A stretch of 36,739 nt of DNA from Desulfobacterales bacterium (GTDB taxonomy: Bacteria > Desulfobacterota > Desulfobacteria > Desulfobacterales > UBA2156). This document shows, piece after piece, positions 7,750 through 17,024 of the stretch; position 1 is the first letter of the stretch; each line of letters begins with the position of its first letter. The DNA lies in assembly GCA_011049715.1 (NCBI GenBank), contig DRHF01000178.1:1-36739 (forward strand), written 5' to 3'. The position numbers and the translations under genes were made by a program. The notes beneath the pieces are model-generated. The model had not been told where the DNA came from and did no database searches. It saw only the letters and a program-made list of their open reading frames with translations.

Positions 7750-8298
7750 TTAGCTGTGACATGCCAGCCAACAATCGAGGTTGGCCTTTTTCTCACGATG
7801 GCATGCAACGCAAAATCCCATCTCAAATTGTTTTTCCTTGATCCGGTCCATGGTCTCAACCGCACCGTGGCATTGCCGACAGGCGATTTCCTTTTTGATA
7901 TGTCGCTGATGATTGAACAACACGTGCTCGGGCAGATAATTAACTTTAACCCATGGTATCGGGGTTTTGTTGTTAAAATACCGGTGTACTTTTACGATCT
8001 GAGGCTGTTTGGTTATAATAAAATTATGGCAGTAGAGACATTTTTCCACAGGTGGTATTCCCGGACTAATCGACCGGCTGACATATGGATGACAAAACTG
8101 GCATTGAATTTCCTTAACCCCGGCATGGAGCCGATGGCTGAAAGGTATCGGCTGTTCGGGCCCGATGTCGGTACCTGGCGGGATATAAAAATAATACATA
8201 AACACCGCGACCGCAGCCACCGAAGCGATTGCCAAAAAGAGCGGCTGTTTATTTCCGGTTAAAACGTTTTTATCTTTAAGGGTGGGAATATTTCCCAT
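7750..8298 (-). CDS. actA: Pentaheme cytochrome c, ActA subunit of alternative complex III
   Basis: A 182-residue protein with an N-terminal membrane anchor (about 19-38) and five heme-binding sites: C66-C69-H70, C87-C90-H91, C140-C143-H144, C163-C166-H167 and a final C176-W-L-A-C180-H181. Distal histidines such as His55, His58, His130 and His133 (FSHRLH, FNHQRH) are placed as in ActA and QrcA. Five hemes match ActA rather than the six-heme QrcA. The last site has three residues between the cysteines (CxxxCH), which is unusual. The ATG overlaps the stop of the actF gene by one base. ActA takes electrons from the FeS clusters of ActB on the periplasmic side. Confidence 0.88.
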   Translation of the reverse strand: MGNIPTLKDKNVLTGNKQPLFLAIASVAAVAVFMYYFYIPPGTDIGPEQPIPFSHRLHAGVKEIQCQFCHPYVSRSISPGIPPVEKCLYCHNFIITKQPQIVKVHRYFNNKTPIPWVKVNYLPEHVLFNHQRHIKKEIACRQCHGAVETMDRIKEKQFEMGFCVACHREKKANLDCWLACHS

Positions 8299-9515
8299 CA
8301 GGCCACCTTCTTCTCCTTATACCTGACAAGTTCGGGAAATTGCCTGAGAAAATATGTCACTGCGATGGCCATCACCCCAAAAAAACCTAGAAAAATCAAT
8401 CCATCTGAAACCCCCAGGGAAATTGAATTAGAGTTATGACTCAACGCCGGTCCTAAAAGCAACAGATGCTCAAGCCAGATTCCGATAATAACTACGACAC
8501 AGATCGGGATCATAAAAATAGGTTTCGTCTTCACTTTTTTATTTAAAAGAACAATAAACGGGAGGACAAAACATAGAATCAAAACCGTCCAGGCTAACGA
8601 ATTCCAATCCGCCAGCATCGTGCGTTCAATAACATAATAGGCTTCTTCAGAGATATTACCGTACCAGATAACAACCAGTTGTACATAGAAAAAGTCTGCC
8701 CAAAGTAGAGAAAATGCAAAAAACAATTTGCCGATATCATGAAAGTGAGATGATGTTAAACCGCTTTCCTCACCATATCGCAGATAAAACACCGATGCCA
8801 AAATGATCAAAGCGCCCAGGCCAATATAAAACGCTTTGACAAAAGTATAAGCACCAAAGAGGGTGGAGACCCAATGGGGATCCATGCTCATAATGAGATC
8901 GTACCCGATTAGGGATAACACCAGAGCAAACGCCAGGATGTACAGACCACCCCAAATGGTCATCCTGTTTTTTATTCGTTCTATATTGTTGCCGTTTTGT
9001 TTCCACCTTTTGCAGATCAATTTGCGGATACCCACCTGTGGCTGATTTGGATCCAGTTTAAGCTGCAACGCCTGATTGAGATATCCGAACCCGATCCCAT
9101 ACAGAATCAACAGGCCGAAAAAATCCCGCCAGAATAAAAACGGGATGTTGAGCCAGATTTCCTGGCCGCCCAAATCTTCATTTAACCAAGGGAATAGGTG
9201 GGTTTTCCCCAGAAACAACAACAAAAAAAATACAAAAGATAGCGGGAAAAACGCTGAAAACGATTCCGAGAGGCCCGCAAGCGGACCGCTCCAGCGCGCT
9301 TTGGTCAGGTGCATGACCGTCGAGAATAACACCGCTCCCTGTGCCATTGCCGACCATAAAAGAAAGTTGATTAAATACGCCTGCCAGGCCCTTTCAGGGT
9401 GTGGGCCAAGGACTCCATAAATAAACGTTGCAAATCCAATAAGGACAAAAGCGATAGCAATCCAAAATCGAAGCGGTTTTTGTAAAAACGACTTCTGTGT
9501 ATTGATTTCCTTCAT
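8298..9515 (-). CDS. actF: NrfD/PsrC-like membrane subunit ActF of alternative complex III
   Basis: A 405-residue polytopic membrane protein with about ten hydrophobic helices. It belongs to the NrfD/PsrC-like group, here the second, more divergent paralogue found in ACIII (ActF), distinguished from ActC by position after actD and by its sequence (the GVLGPHPERAWQAYLINFLLW opening is typical of ActF). In ACIII, ActF packs beside ActC and is thought to contribute to proton movement. The start is 18 bases after the actD stop, and its own stop overlaps actA. A charged loop around residues 150-185 separates two helix groups. Confidence 0.85.
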   Translation of the reverse strand: MKEINTQKSFLQKPLRFWIAIAFVLIGFATFIYGVLGPHPERAWQAYLINFLLWSAMAQGAVLFSTVMHLTKARWSGPLAGLSESFSAFFPLSFVFFLLLFLGKTHLFPWLNEDLGGQEIWLNIPFLFWRDFFGLLILYGIGFGYLNQALQLKLDPNQPQVGIRKLICKRWKQNGNNIERIKNRMTIWGGLYILAFALVLSLIGYDLIMSMDPHWVSTLFGAYTFVKAFYIGLGALIILASVFYLRYGEESGLTSSHFHDIGKLFFAFSLLWADFFYVQLVVIWYGNISEEAYYVIERTMLADWNSLAWTVLILCFVLPFIVLLNKKVKTKPIFMIPICVVVIIGIWLEHLLLLGPALSHNSNSISLGVSDGLIFLGFFGVMAIAVTYFLRQFPELVRYKEKKVA

Positions 9516-9533
9516 ATCGGTAAGCCTTGTTAA

Positions 9534-10073
9534 TTAACCTTGGCGGCTCGGAGGCGTTGCCTGGCGTTTATCGTCAAATTCCCTAATCTCTCCTCCCTGC
9601 TTTTGAAAAAAGTCTTTCAGTCCATCAACCTGCCCCGGTTTGCAGGAAGCCAAAACACCAAAATGTTTACCCGAGCAACGGGGATCATAATTCTTCAACC
9701 ATTTATCGCTCGGAATGCGGGCCAGTGTCAGAAGCCCGATGACATTGCCGAATACAGCAAATAAAATGGTGGCTTCAAACCCGACAATTATAAATGGAAT
9801 AAGGGCAACGATTGGCTTTCCACCGACAATCAAATTCCATTGAACCGATGTGTAAATAGCAAGGAAAAAGCCTGCAAAAAAGCCGATGACACCCCCGGCC
9901 AGGGTGAACCAGCCGACAGCGCTCTTTTTTAATTTCAAAGCAGCCATAATTTTATGGCTGAGAAAGGGGCTGTTTACCCGGTGAAATTGATAGACAGATT
10001 TTTTCAGCGCACCAACTGTACAAACGACCTGGTCTTCATTGGTAAAGAGCCCCATAAGGTAACGTTCAGGCAC
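9534..10073 (-). CDS. actD: ActD subunit of alternative complex III (DUF3341)
   Basis: A 179-residue membrane protein with two helices (about 55-76 and 87-112) and a C-terminal soluble part, matching the DUF3341 family that forms the ActD subunit. The YDPRCSGKHFGVLASCKPGQVDGLKDFFQKQG tail is a small ferredoxin-like fold with no metal site expected. A GTG at 10071-10073 inside the end of actC (8-base overlap) is the likely start; ATG 10053-10055 is an alternative. Gene order C-D-F is as in known ACIII operons. Confidence 0.85.
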   Translation of the reverse strand: MPERYLMGLFTNEDQVVCTVGALKKSVYQFHRVNSPFLSHKIMAALKLKKSAVGWFTLAGGVIGFFAGFFLAIYTSVQWNLIVGGKPIVALIPFIIVGFEATILFAVFGNVIGLLTLARIPSDKWLKNYDPRCSGKHFGVLASCKPGQVDGLKDFFQKQGGEIREFDDKRQATPPSRQG

Positions 10074-11385
10074 CGTAGTCTAATGCTCCTTTTTCGATCG
10101 TCTCTTTCATTTCGGTCATGGAAATTGACGGCAGATGCTTGACGAAGAGAATAAACAGAAGGAAAAACAGACAAAAACTGCCGAGCATAATGCTGTATTC
10201 GACCAGGGTTGGTGCATATAATCCCCAGGCGTAGGGCGAAAATCCGTGGGCCACACTGCCGACGATAATCACAAACCGTTCAAACCACATACCGACGTTA
10301 ACCAGCAGGCAAATCCCAAACAGCAATGGAGTTGTCCTCCGAATCTTCTTAAATATAAAGAGCATGGGGAACATCGTGTTGAAAAGCACCATGATAAAAA
10401 ATTCCCACCGGTATTCTCCTGTGGCACGCCAGCGGAAAGATTCCATTTCCACTATGTTTTGGCTGTACCAGGCAATAAAATACTCCGTCGCGTAGGCAAA
10501 CCCGACGATCAGGCCGGTGAAAACGATGGTTTTGGCCACATTTTCCAGAACATCTTGAGTAATAATTTTTTGGTAGTTGAATATTTTTCGCAACGGAATC
10601 ATCAGGATCATCACCATGGCTAAACCCGAGTGAATCGCACCGGCGACAAAGTAGGGCGCAAAGATGGTGGTATGCCAGCCCGGCGTAATACCCAAGGCAA
10701 AATCCCATGAAACCACGCTGTGGACAGATATGACCAAAGGAGTGGCCAGGGCTGCGAAGAACAGATAGCCGCGGGAGTAATGACGCCATTGCTCGTGGGC
10801 TCCGGTCCAGCCCATGGAAAGAAATTTAAAAATTTTATGACGGGTTCCGGTGGAACGATCTCTCACCAAGGCCAAATCCGGCAATAATCCGGTGTACCAA
10901 AAAAGCGAACTGACGATCAGATAGGTGCTGATGGCGATGACGTCAAACATCAGCGGCGACATGAAATTGGGCCAAAGAAGTCTCTGGGTTGGAATCGGTA
11001 ACATGTAATGGACCAACCAGACACGGCCCAGATGGATAAAGGGGAACAGCCCTGCGATGCATACGGCAAAAACCGTCATGGTTTCGGCAGCCCGGGCAAT
11101 CGGATTGCGCCATCCAGCCCTGAACAGGTGCAAAATGGCTGAAATGAGGGTTCCTGAGTGGGCGATACCGACCCAAAATACGAAATTGATCAGATAGGTG
11201 CCCCAGGCCACCGGGTTGTTCTGGCCGCCCACACCGATTCCGATAAAAATTTGATAAACCCAGGAGGCCGCACCGATGAGCACGCCCAGAAGCAGGACGG
11301 CAACAATACCCCAATAGCCCTTTTTCGGCGGATTTAACGAGTCCAGAATGGTTTGATCGATTTGATCGTAAGTGAGTTGCGTCAT
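10066..11385 (-). CDS. actC: NrfD/PsrC-like quinol-binding subunit ActC of alternative complex III
   Basis: A 439-residue protein with about ten membrane helices of the NrfD/PsrC family. In ACIII this subunit binds menaquinol near the periplasmic face and passes electrons to ActB. The opening region contains the typical YQIFIGIGVGGQNNPVAWGTYLINFVFWVGIAHSG-type sequence, and the HSGLAMVMILMIPLRK segment is also conserved. It follows actB after a 185-base gap that holds inverted repeats and overlaps actD by 8 bases. The start ATG is well placed for the family N-terminus (DQIDQTILDSLNPP). Confidence 0.9.
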   Translation of the reverse strand: MTQLTYDQIDQTILDSLNPPKKGYWGIVAVLLLGVLIGAASWVYQIFIGIGVGGQNNPVAWGTYLINFVFWVGIAHSGTLISAILHLFRAGWRNPIARAAETMTVFAVCIAGLFPFIHLGRVWLVHYMLPIPTQRLLWPNFMSPLMFDVIAISTYLIVSSLFWYTGLLPDLALVRDRSTGTRHKIFKFLSMGWTGAHEQWRHYSRGYLFFAALATPLVISVHSVVSWDFALGITPGWHTTIFAPYFVAGAIHSGLAMVMILMIPLRKIFNYQKIITQDVLENVAKTIVFTGLIVGFAYATEYFIAWYSQNIVEMESFRWRATGEYRWEFFIMVLFNTMFPMLFIFKKIRRTTPLLFGICLLVNVGMWFERFVIIVGSVAHGFSPYAWGLYAPTLVEYSIMLGSFCLFFLLFILFVKHLPSISMTEMKETIEKGALDYGA

Positions 11386-11420
11386 AACCTATCTATCCGT
11401 TCCAATCCTTCCAAACAAAT

Positions 11421-11553
11421 AGTTTAAAGTGACTAAAGTGAACTAAAGTGCCTGAATTCAAGGTATTCTGTCTATTTTATATATCTAAAATCGACCAAAC
11501 CGAAGGTTGTTCCGAAACTTTAGATCACTTCACACTTTAGATCACTTTAAACT
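11421..11553. repeat. Inverted repeat with tandem ctaaagtg units between actB and actC
   Basis: AGTTTAAAGTGACTAAAGTG (11421-11440) pairs with the 21-base arm at 11533-11553, whose complement has the same sequence with one extra T. The left arm continues with another ACTAAAGTG (11442-11450); the right side has CTTTAGATCACTT twice (11518-11530 and 11535-11547). The whole 133-base block lies inside the operon and could fold as a long hairpin in the mRNA, perhaps tuning expression of actB against actC, or it could be an intergenic repeat family of this genome. Confidence 0.6.
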
Positions 11554-11570
11554 TTTCCGGTTTATCCGGG

Positions 11571-14513
11571 TTAGACTTCATGAATAACTTTTTTCAGATA
11601 TATCACCGCAGGTTTGGTGTTCAAATATCCCATGACCTGGTATGCCCGCGGATCATCAACAAGTTTTCTTACTCGGCTTTTCTTGTCCTTCAGGCTGCCA
11701 AAGACCAGGGCATCCGTAGGGCAGGTCTGTACACAGGCCGGTTTAACTTCCCCATCCCGGATCATTCGTTTTTCATTTTTTGCTGTGTCATGGGCGGTCT
11801 TTATCCGCTGGATACAGAAGGAACATTTTTCCATAACCCCTTTGCTGCGTACGGTGACGTTCGGGTTCAGCTGCAGATTCATCGGCTCGGGCCACTTCCA
11901 TTCAAACCAGTTGAATCGGCGCACCTTGTATGGGCAGTTCTGGGCACAAAAGCGGGTTCCGATGCAGCGGTTATATATTTGATTGTTTAGCCCCTCTTTT
12001 GAATGGTGGGATGCATACCCCGGGCAAACCGGTCCGCAGGGAGCGTTGTCACAGTGCTGGCAGAGCATGGGCAAAAACGTGATGTTTCCCATCTGATCGG
12101 GATCTCGGAAGCGTTCGATGCTGAGCCAGGCCATTTCCCGGCCTTCGATGATCCGATCCACTCCGACAATGCCGATATTGTTTTCAGCGTAGCAGGCGAC
12201 AGAACACGCCCCGCAACCGATGCATTTGTCCAGATCCACCACCATGCCCCAGCGGTAATTCTCATGGTCATGGGGCGGATAGAAATCACGTTTGGGATCG
12301 TATCCTTCGCGTAAAGGCAGTGTTAAAGGAAAATCGTCCATGGTCAGGCCATGCTTTTGGGGCTGTTTGGGTTGGTTTAAATCTGCCAAAGTGATGGAAA
12401 GGGCGTATGTTCTCCCATGTTGGGTCCGGCTGCCATCCGTGTGTGCCAGTCTCAGTGTACGGCCGGTTTTTTTAATAAAAACCTGATCGATGGTATGGCT
12501 GGCGCCACCGGAATCCGGATCGGGTTTAGCGTTGAGAAGTTTGAAGGGATTGCTACCTGTCCCCATCGCATATCTGCCGTATGAAGGGTGGCCTTGACCG
12601 ATGCCCATCACCACCAGACCGGGTGTTACCAGTTCGGTTAGGTATACCGGGGCTTCCAGCGCGCCGGATTTGGTTTGAATCCGGATGATATCTTCCCGGG
12701 CAATGCTGTTTTCTCGAGCCGTCGTGGGATGAATGATGGCCGGTGTTTGCCAGGCAATCCGGGACAGGGGATCCGGAATTTCGCACAGCCAGGGCCTGTT
12801 GGCTCCCCTTCCGTCAAAAAACCGGATGGATGGTGCTGCGGCAAAGACAAGACTCGATTTCGGCGGTTTGGATTTTTTGGTCAGTATAGATTCAAGCTTT
12901 TTCAACTTGAATTGTTTGGGCGTTTTGACAGGATTGACGGATGGGTCGAATTTCCCGCCGTGTTGAAGCATCTGTACCCATTGGGCTTCATCAGTAATGC
13001 CGCGATCTTTTGCGAGTCTGGAAATAAGATAGGCTTTGTAATTGTCTGTCGGTTGACCATTTTCAAAACCGATATAAAGAAGAACATCTCCGAGATGCGG
13101 TGCATGGGTCAGTTTACCCATGGCCGGCTGCAAGGTCGATACAACCGGCTTAAGACCACCATATTCATCCCAGGTTTCAAGTGGCATTCGGACCGGTAGG
13201 ATAAGATCAGCCGCCTCAGAGGTTTCATCCATGAAATTGCTGAAACTCACCACGAAGAGATCGCTGTTTTCAAGTGCTTCCTTTACACCGCTATCGGAAG
13301 GAAGGGTAAATACCGGATTTACATTGTTAAGCAGCAGCAGGTCCGCCTTACCCGAATTTAGGGCATTAAAAAATTCCAGAATGTCATGATGTTTTGCCGC
13401 CATTTCCACTCTGTACCTGTTGTAAAAATCAAACAACCTCAGATCCGGATCGAGAAGAAGATTTAATATATTGGCCGCCAGATTGGTTTGCACTCCGTTG
13501 AGATCAGATGCGCCGGTGGCGGTTCCGAGCACCAGCGGGTTTCGTGCCCCCATAAGCCGGACAACCAGTTTTTCATGGAGCGCCGGGGGAATTGCCGAGC
13601 GCTGAAGGACTTGCTCCCGGGTGAAAGGAGCGGTGGCTTTGTTTAATAATTCGCGAAAGGATCGAGGAAGATGATTGCCTTTGCCGATATCCAGGGCCTC
13701 TTTAACCAGGCCGAGCGCCACCACAGCCTCAGTGCCGGGATGGCATGCCAGCCAGTGATCGGCGTTTGCGCCGGTCAAGGATTGATAGGGGCTGATATGG
13801 AAAAACAGATTTTTATTACCCTCTTTGAGCGAGTGCATGGCTTTAAACTTCCAGGCATATTCGACCGGAGACAACCAGGTTTCTAAAAAATCTGCGCCAA
13901 ATGAAATCAGGATATCCGCTTTGTCCATACGATAGGAGATCAAGCCATTGACGCCGAACATCGTTTCGTTAGCCGCTTTTAAGGATTCATATGCAAAGGG
14001 TTCATACACCATTGGGGCATGCGATTTTAGGTTCTCCAAAATCGTTGATGACAGATCCATCAGGCTGTCACCGACGGTCTCTGTCAACATGCGCACCCGA
14101 TTCGATCCCTTTTGGGCCGCCTCATCGGCCTTGGTTTTCAATATAGTTTTGGCTTTTAGGAAGGAGAGCGGCTGCCAACCATTTTTTCCTTTGAACAAAG
14201 GCGTTTTTAATCTGTCAGGATTGTAAATGCCCTGCAGGGCGGCTTGCCCCCGCATGCAGAGTTTCCCCTTGTTGATCGGATGAGTCGGATTCCCCTCGAT
14301 TTTGATTACGCGTCCTTCCCTGTTTTTGGCAAGGATGCCGCAACCTGCAGGGCACTCCCGACATGTGGAGGCGTACCAGTTGGCTTCGCCGGTTACCATG
14401 TCATCCGGAGTGTGGGCCATGGAAAAGAGGGTCTTTTCAGGTTCACCGGTACATCCTGCAGCAAATGAAAAACTCCCCATACCGGATATCTTGAGAAAGG
14501 TACGTCGGTTCAT
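11571..14513 (-). CDS. actB: Molybdopterin-oxidoreductase-like / ferredoxin fusion ActB of alternative complex III
   Basis: A 980-residue periplasmic subunit. It opens with a twin-arginine signal (RRTFLK, residues 3-8) followed by a cysteine at 21 in FAAGC that could be lipidated. Residues about 40-700 resemble the large subunit of molybdopterin oxidoreductases; residues about 725-980 are a four-cluster ferredoxin domain (CIGCGACSVAC, CQHCDNAPCGPVCP, CIGTRFCAQNCP, CSFCIQRI and CVQTCP). The fusion of both parts is the mark of ActB as opposed to separate QrcB and QrcC. It moves electrons from ActC to the ActA hemes. The N-terminal part keeps four cysteines (C50, C53, C57, C85) in the pattern of an Fe4S4 site. 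First gene of the leftward locus. Confidence 0.92.
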   Translation of the reverse strand: MNRRTFLKISGMGSFSFAAGCTGEPEKTLFSMAHTPDDMVTGEANWYASTCRECPAGCGILAKNREGRVIKIEGNPTHPINKGKLCMRGQAALQGIYNPDRLKTPLFKGKNGWQPLSFLKAKTILKTKADEAAQKGSNRVRMLTETVGDSLMDLSSTILENLKSHAPMVYEPFAYESLKAANETMFGVNGLISYRMDKADILISFGADFLETWLSPVEYAWKFKAMHSLKEGNKNLFFHISPYQSLTGANADHWLACHPGTEAVVALGLVKEALDIGKGNHLPRSFRELLNKATAPFTREQVLQRSAIPPALHEKLVVRLMGARNPLVLGTATGASDLNGVQTNLAANILNLLLDPDLRLFDFYNRYRVEMAAKHHDILEFFNALNSGKADLLLLNNVNPVFTLPSDSGVKEALENSDLFVVSFSNFMDETSEAADLILPVRMPLETWDEYGGLKPVVSTLQPAMGKLTHAPHLGDVLLYIGFENGQPTDNYKAYLISRLAKDRGITDEAQWVQMLQHGGKFDPSVNPVKTPKQFKLKKLESILTKKSKPPKSSLVFAAAPSIRFFDGRGANRPWLCEIPDPLSRIAWQTPAIIHPTTARENSIAREDIIRIQTKSGALEAPVYLTELVTPGLVVMGIGQGHPSYGRYAMGTGSNPFKLLNAKPDPDSGGASHTIDQVFIKKTGRTLRLAHTDGSRTQHGRTYALSITLADLNQPKQPQKHGLTMDDFPLTLPLREGYDPKRDFYPPHDHENYRWGMVVDLDKCIGCGACSVACYAENNIGIVGVDRIIEGREMAWLSIERFRDPDQMGNITFLPMLCQHCDNAPCGPVCPGYASHHSKEGLNNQIYNRCIGTRFCAQNCPYKVRRFNWFEWKWPEPMNLQLNPNVTVRSKGVMEKCSFCIQRIKTAHDTAKNEKRMIRDGEVKPACVQTCPTDALVFGSLKDKKSRVRKLVDDPRAYQVMGYLNTKPAVIYLKKVIHEV

Positions 14514-14576
14514 GGCAAGAAAATATTCTAGGGTTTATATGAAAAGAAAACGATAATTACCTTTTATATTTGTTAA

Positions 14577-14605
14577 AGAGTAGAAAAATGAGTTTTACAT
14601 GTCAA
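14577..14605 (-). promoter_or_regulatory. Possible promoter of the act/cco locus
   Basis: On the minus strand TTGACA lies at 14605-14600 and TACTCT at 14582-14577, 17 bases apart, about 65 bases ahead of the actB start codon. The -35 is perfect, the -10 weak. The rest of the 295-base divergent gap (14514-14808) holds the ribosome site of the acyl-CoA synthetase gene; no clear plus-strand promoter was seen. Confidence 0.35.
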
Positions 14606-14808
14606 GATTGAACCGTAACGAAAAGTAAAAAGCATAACATCGAACCTATTTATCTCCTCCTCAAACACAAACAGCGGATCATTCTAAATGCCGGCTCAAT
14701 CCGTTTGTTTTACTCCTCTGACAAACTGTGTTATGTCTCTTTCCTTCATACCTTGTCTGAAAGGCCGGGAATAATCAGCTATACCTGAAATCGTAAAAGG
14801 AGAAAAAA

Positions 14809-16995
14809 GTGATCCCTAGTGACGGCTCGGAAAAGGAAATCATACAGCAAAAAACGATCCTCAACGAAAAAGAGTCGAAACAATTCCTCAAAGAATACGG
14901 TATACCGGTCATCAATGAATCGGTTGCCATTACCGAAAATGATGTATTGAAAACCGCAATAAAAATCGGATTTCCGGTGGTGGTTAAAGGTTTGGGCCAA
15001 GGGCTTTCCCATAAAACCGAAAGCGGACTGGTGCACCTTCACCTGGCAGATTCCGATAGTGTTCTCCATGCAGCGCGTTCAATTGCTTCTAAAACGGGTA
15101 ACCAATTGGAGGGATTTCTAGTTCAGCCCCAGATAGAAGGAAGGCGTGAATTTGTCGCAGGCCTGTTTCAGGACGAGCAGTTTGGACCGGTCGTCATGTT
15201 CGGTTTGGGAGGAATATTTACCGAGGCTCTTTCAGACATCACCTTTCGGTTGGCACCGATTTCAGAAGCAGAAGCAAATGAAATGTTAAATGAAATCAAA
15301 GCAAAGTCTTTGCTTGATGATTTCAGGGGTGAAAAAGCGGTAAATCGTCACCAAATAATTCAGACACTGATGGGACTCTCTAGAATCAGTGTTGAAGTAC
15401 CATCCATCTCTGAAGTCGATATCAACCCGCTGATTGCAACTAGCGATGGATCATTAATTGCCGTTGACGCGTTGGTAATAAAAATGAAAACAGCACAAAA
15501 GAATGAATTTCAACCGCCTGTTGATCCAAAATTATTGGGATATTTCTTCCATCCCAGATCGATTGCATTTGTTGGCGCCTCTTCCCAAATGGGCAAATGG
15601 GGCCATATGCTTTTCACCTTGACCGCCAGCGGTGGATTCGAAGGAGGAATCTATCTGGTAAATCATAAGGGCGGGACCATTGCAGGTAAACACGTGTACA
15701 AATCCGTGGTTGAAATTCCGGACAATGTCGATATGGCCGTCGTCACAATACCTGCATCCGCGGTAGGAGAACTGATCCCTCAGTTCAAAAGGAAAAAGAT
15801 CAAAAACATGCTTCTCATTACCTCGGGATTCAAGGAAACCGGTCAGAATGGGAAAAAGATGGAAGAGAAGCTCATCAAAGAAGCTCGGAATGCAGGAATA
15901 TTGGTATTGGGCCCGAATACCATGGGGATATGTAACCCGCATATTCATCTTTACTGCACGGGAAGTCATGTGCGGCCGATACCAGGCTCAACAGTTGTTG
16001 TTTCTCAATCTGGAAATATGGGGACACAGCTTCTTGCCTTTGCGGAACAGCAGGGCATCGGTATTCGGGGATTTTGCGGATCCGGAAACGAAGCGATGAT
16101 CAGCGTAGAGGACTTTCTGGATGCCTTCGAAAATGATGCATTAACACGAACCGTAATGCTCTATCTGGAAGGTGTTAGAAACGGGCGACGTTTCTTTGAG
16201 AGCGCACGTCGTGTGGGGAAAAAGAAACCGATCGTTCTTTTGAAAGGAGGGCGTAGTCGCGCCGGAACCCGCGCGGCCATAAGCCATACCGGGGCGCTAT
16301 CCCTAAATTCCGATATTTTTAATACTGTTTGTCGACAGGCCGGCATTGTACAGGTTGAACAACCGATGGATCTGCTCGATCTTTCAGCCGCATTTTCCTC
16401 CCTACCTTTACCCAAAGGCAATCGCGTTGCTGTTATGACACTCGGCGGCGGATGGGGAGTGATTACAGCTGATCTCTGTTCGGAATATGGACTGGAGGTC
16501 CCTGAGCTGACACCGGATATCGTGGAACATCTTGATCATATACTTCCACCCTATTGGAGCAGATCCAACCCGGTCGACCTGGTTGGGGAGAGGGACCCTT
16601 CCATACCGATGACCGCCATCGAGGCGCTTGTTAAATGGGAGGGTTGTGATGCAATTATCAACCTAGGAATTTTAGGTCGCAATATTTTTCTAAAACGACT
16701 TTCAGCGTCGGTTCTCAAGGTGGATCCCGATTACTCATCCGATTTTCTGGATAGGTTGAATGAGGCGCTTTCGAAATTTGAACAGTCATATATCGTTCAC
16801 ATCATAAAACTAATGGAAAAACATAAAAAACCGGTTTTTGGTGTGAGTTTGATTTCGGATGAAAAAGATCAAACGGTTTATCGGATGAAAGAAGGCCCAT
16901 ATAAGGGCATTTTTTTCCCCACCCCGGAACGTGCAGTTAAGGCATGTGCTAAGATGTTTGAATATCAACGTTTTCTTTATTCTAGTCGTTTATAA
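14809..16995 (+). CDS. NDP-forming acyl-CoA (acetyl-CoA) synthetase, fused alpha-beta form
   Basis: A 728-residue cytoplasmic enzyme that interconverts an acyl-CoA plus ADP and phosphate with the free acid, ATP and CoA. Domain order is ATP-grasp (about 15-225, with VVVKGLGQGLSHKTESG), CoA-binding Rossmann domain (about 240-370, FHPRSIAFVGAS and GPNTMGICNP) and succinyl-CoA-synthetase-like domains with SQSGNMG and the phosphorylated histidine at about residue 493 in SHTGAL. The ATP-grasp part comes first, the reverse of the most common arrangement. It uses GTG, preceded by AAGGAG at good distance. It is divergent from actB and ends in a small terminator. Acetate or aromatic/branched acids are possible substrates; which one cannot be read here. 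Confidence 0.88.
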   Translation: MIPSDGSEKEIIQQKTILNEKESKQFLKEYGIPVINESVAITENDVLKTAIKIGFPVVVKGLGQGLSHKTESGLVHLHLADSDSVLHAARSIASKTGNQLEGFLVQPQIEGRREFVAGLFQDEQFGPVVMFGLGGIFTEALSDITFRLAPISEAEANEMLNEIKAKSLLDDFRGEKAVNRHQIIQTLMGLSRISVEVPSISEVDINPLIATSDGSLIAVDALVIKMKTAQKNEFQPPVDPKLLGYFFHPRSIAFVGASSQMGKWGHMLFTLTASGGFEGGIYLVNHKGGTIAGKHVYKSVVEIPDNVDMAVVTIPASAVGELIPQFKRKKIKNMLLITSGFKETGQNGKKMEEKLIKEARNAGILVLGPNTMGICNPHIHLYCTGSHVRPIPGSTVVVSQSGNMGTQLLAFAEQQGIGIRGFCGSGNEAMISVEDFLDAFENDALTRTVMLYLEGVRNGRRFFESARRVGKKKPIVLLKGGRSRAGTRAAISHTGALSLNSDIFNTVCRQAGIVQVEQPMDLLDLSAAFSSLPLPKGNRVAVMTLGGGWGVITADLCSEYGLEVPELTPDIVEHLDHILPPYWSRSNPVDLVGERDPSIPMTAIEALVKWEGCDAIINLGILGRNIFLKRLSASVLKVDPDYSSDFLDRLNEALSKFEQSYIVHIIKLMEKHKKPVFGVSLISDEKDQTVYRMKEGPYKGIFFPTPERAVKACAKMFEYQRFLYSSRL

Positions 16996-17024
16996 AAAAC
17001 ATATTTAAAATATTCACCGCTCCC

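Noticed and set aside
7750-14513. Reading of the act genes as a Qrc complex of sulfate reducers
   Set aside because: The fused molybdopterin-like/ferredoxin subunit, the DUF3341 subunit, two NrfD-like subunits and a pentaheme cytochrome fit ACIII; Qrc has separate B and C subunits, one NrfD-like protein and six hemes.
14753-14785. Rightward promoter for the acyl-CoA synthetase gene
   Set aside because: TTGTCT and TATACC are 21 bases apart, outside the usual range, and no better pair was found.
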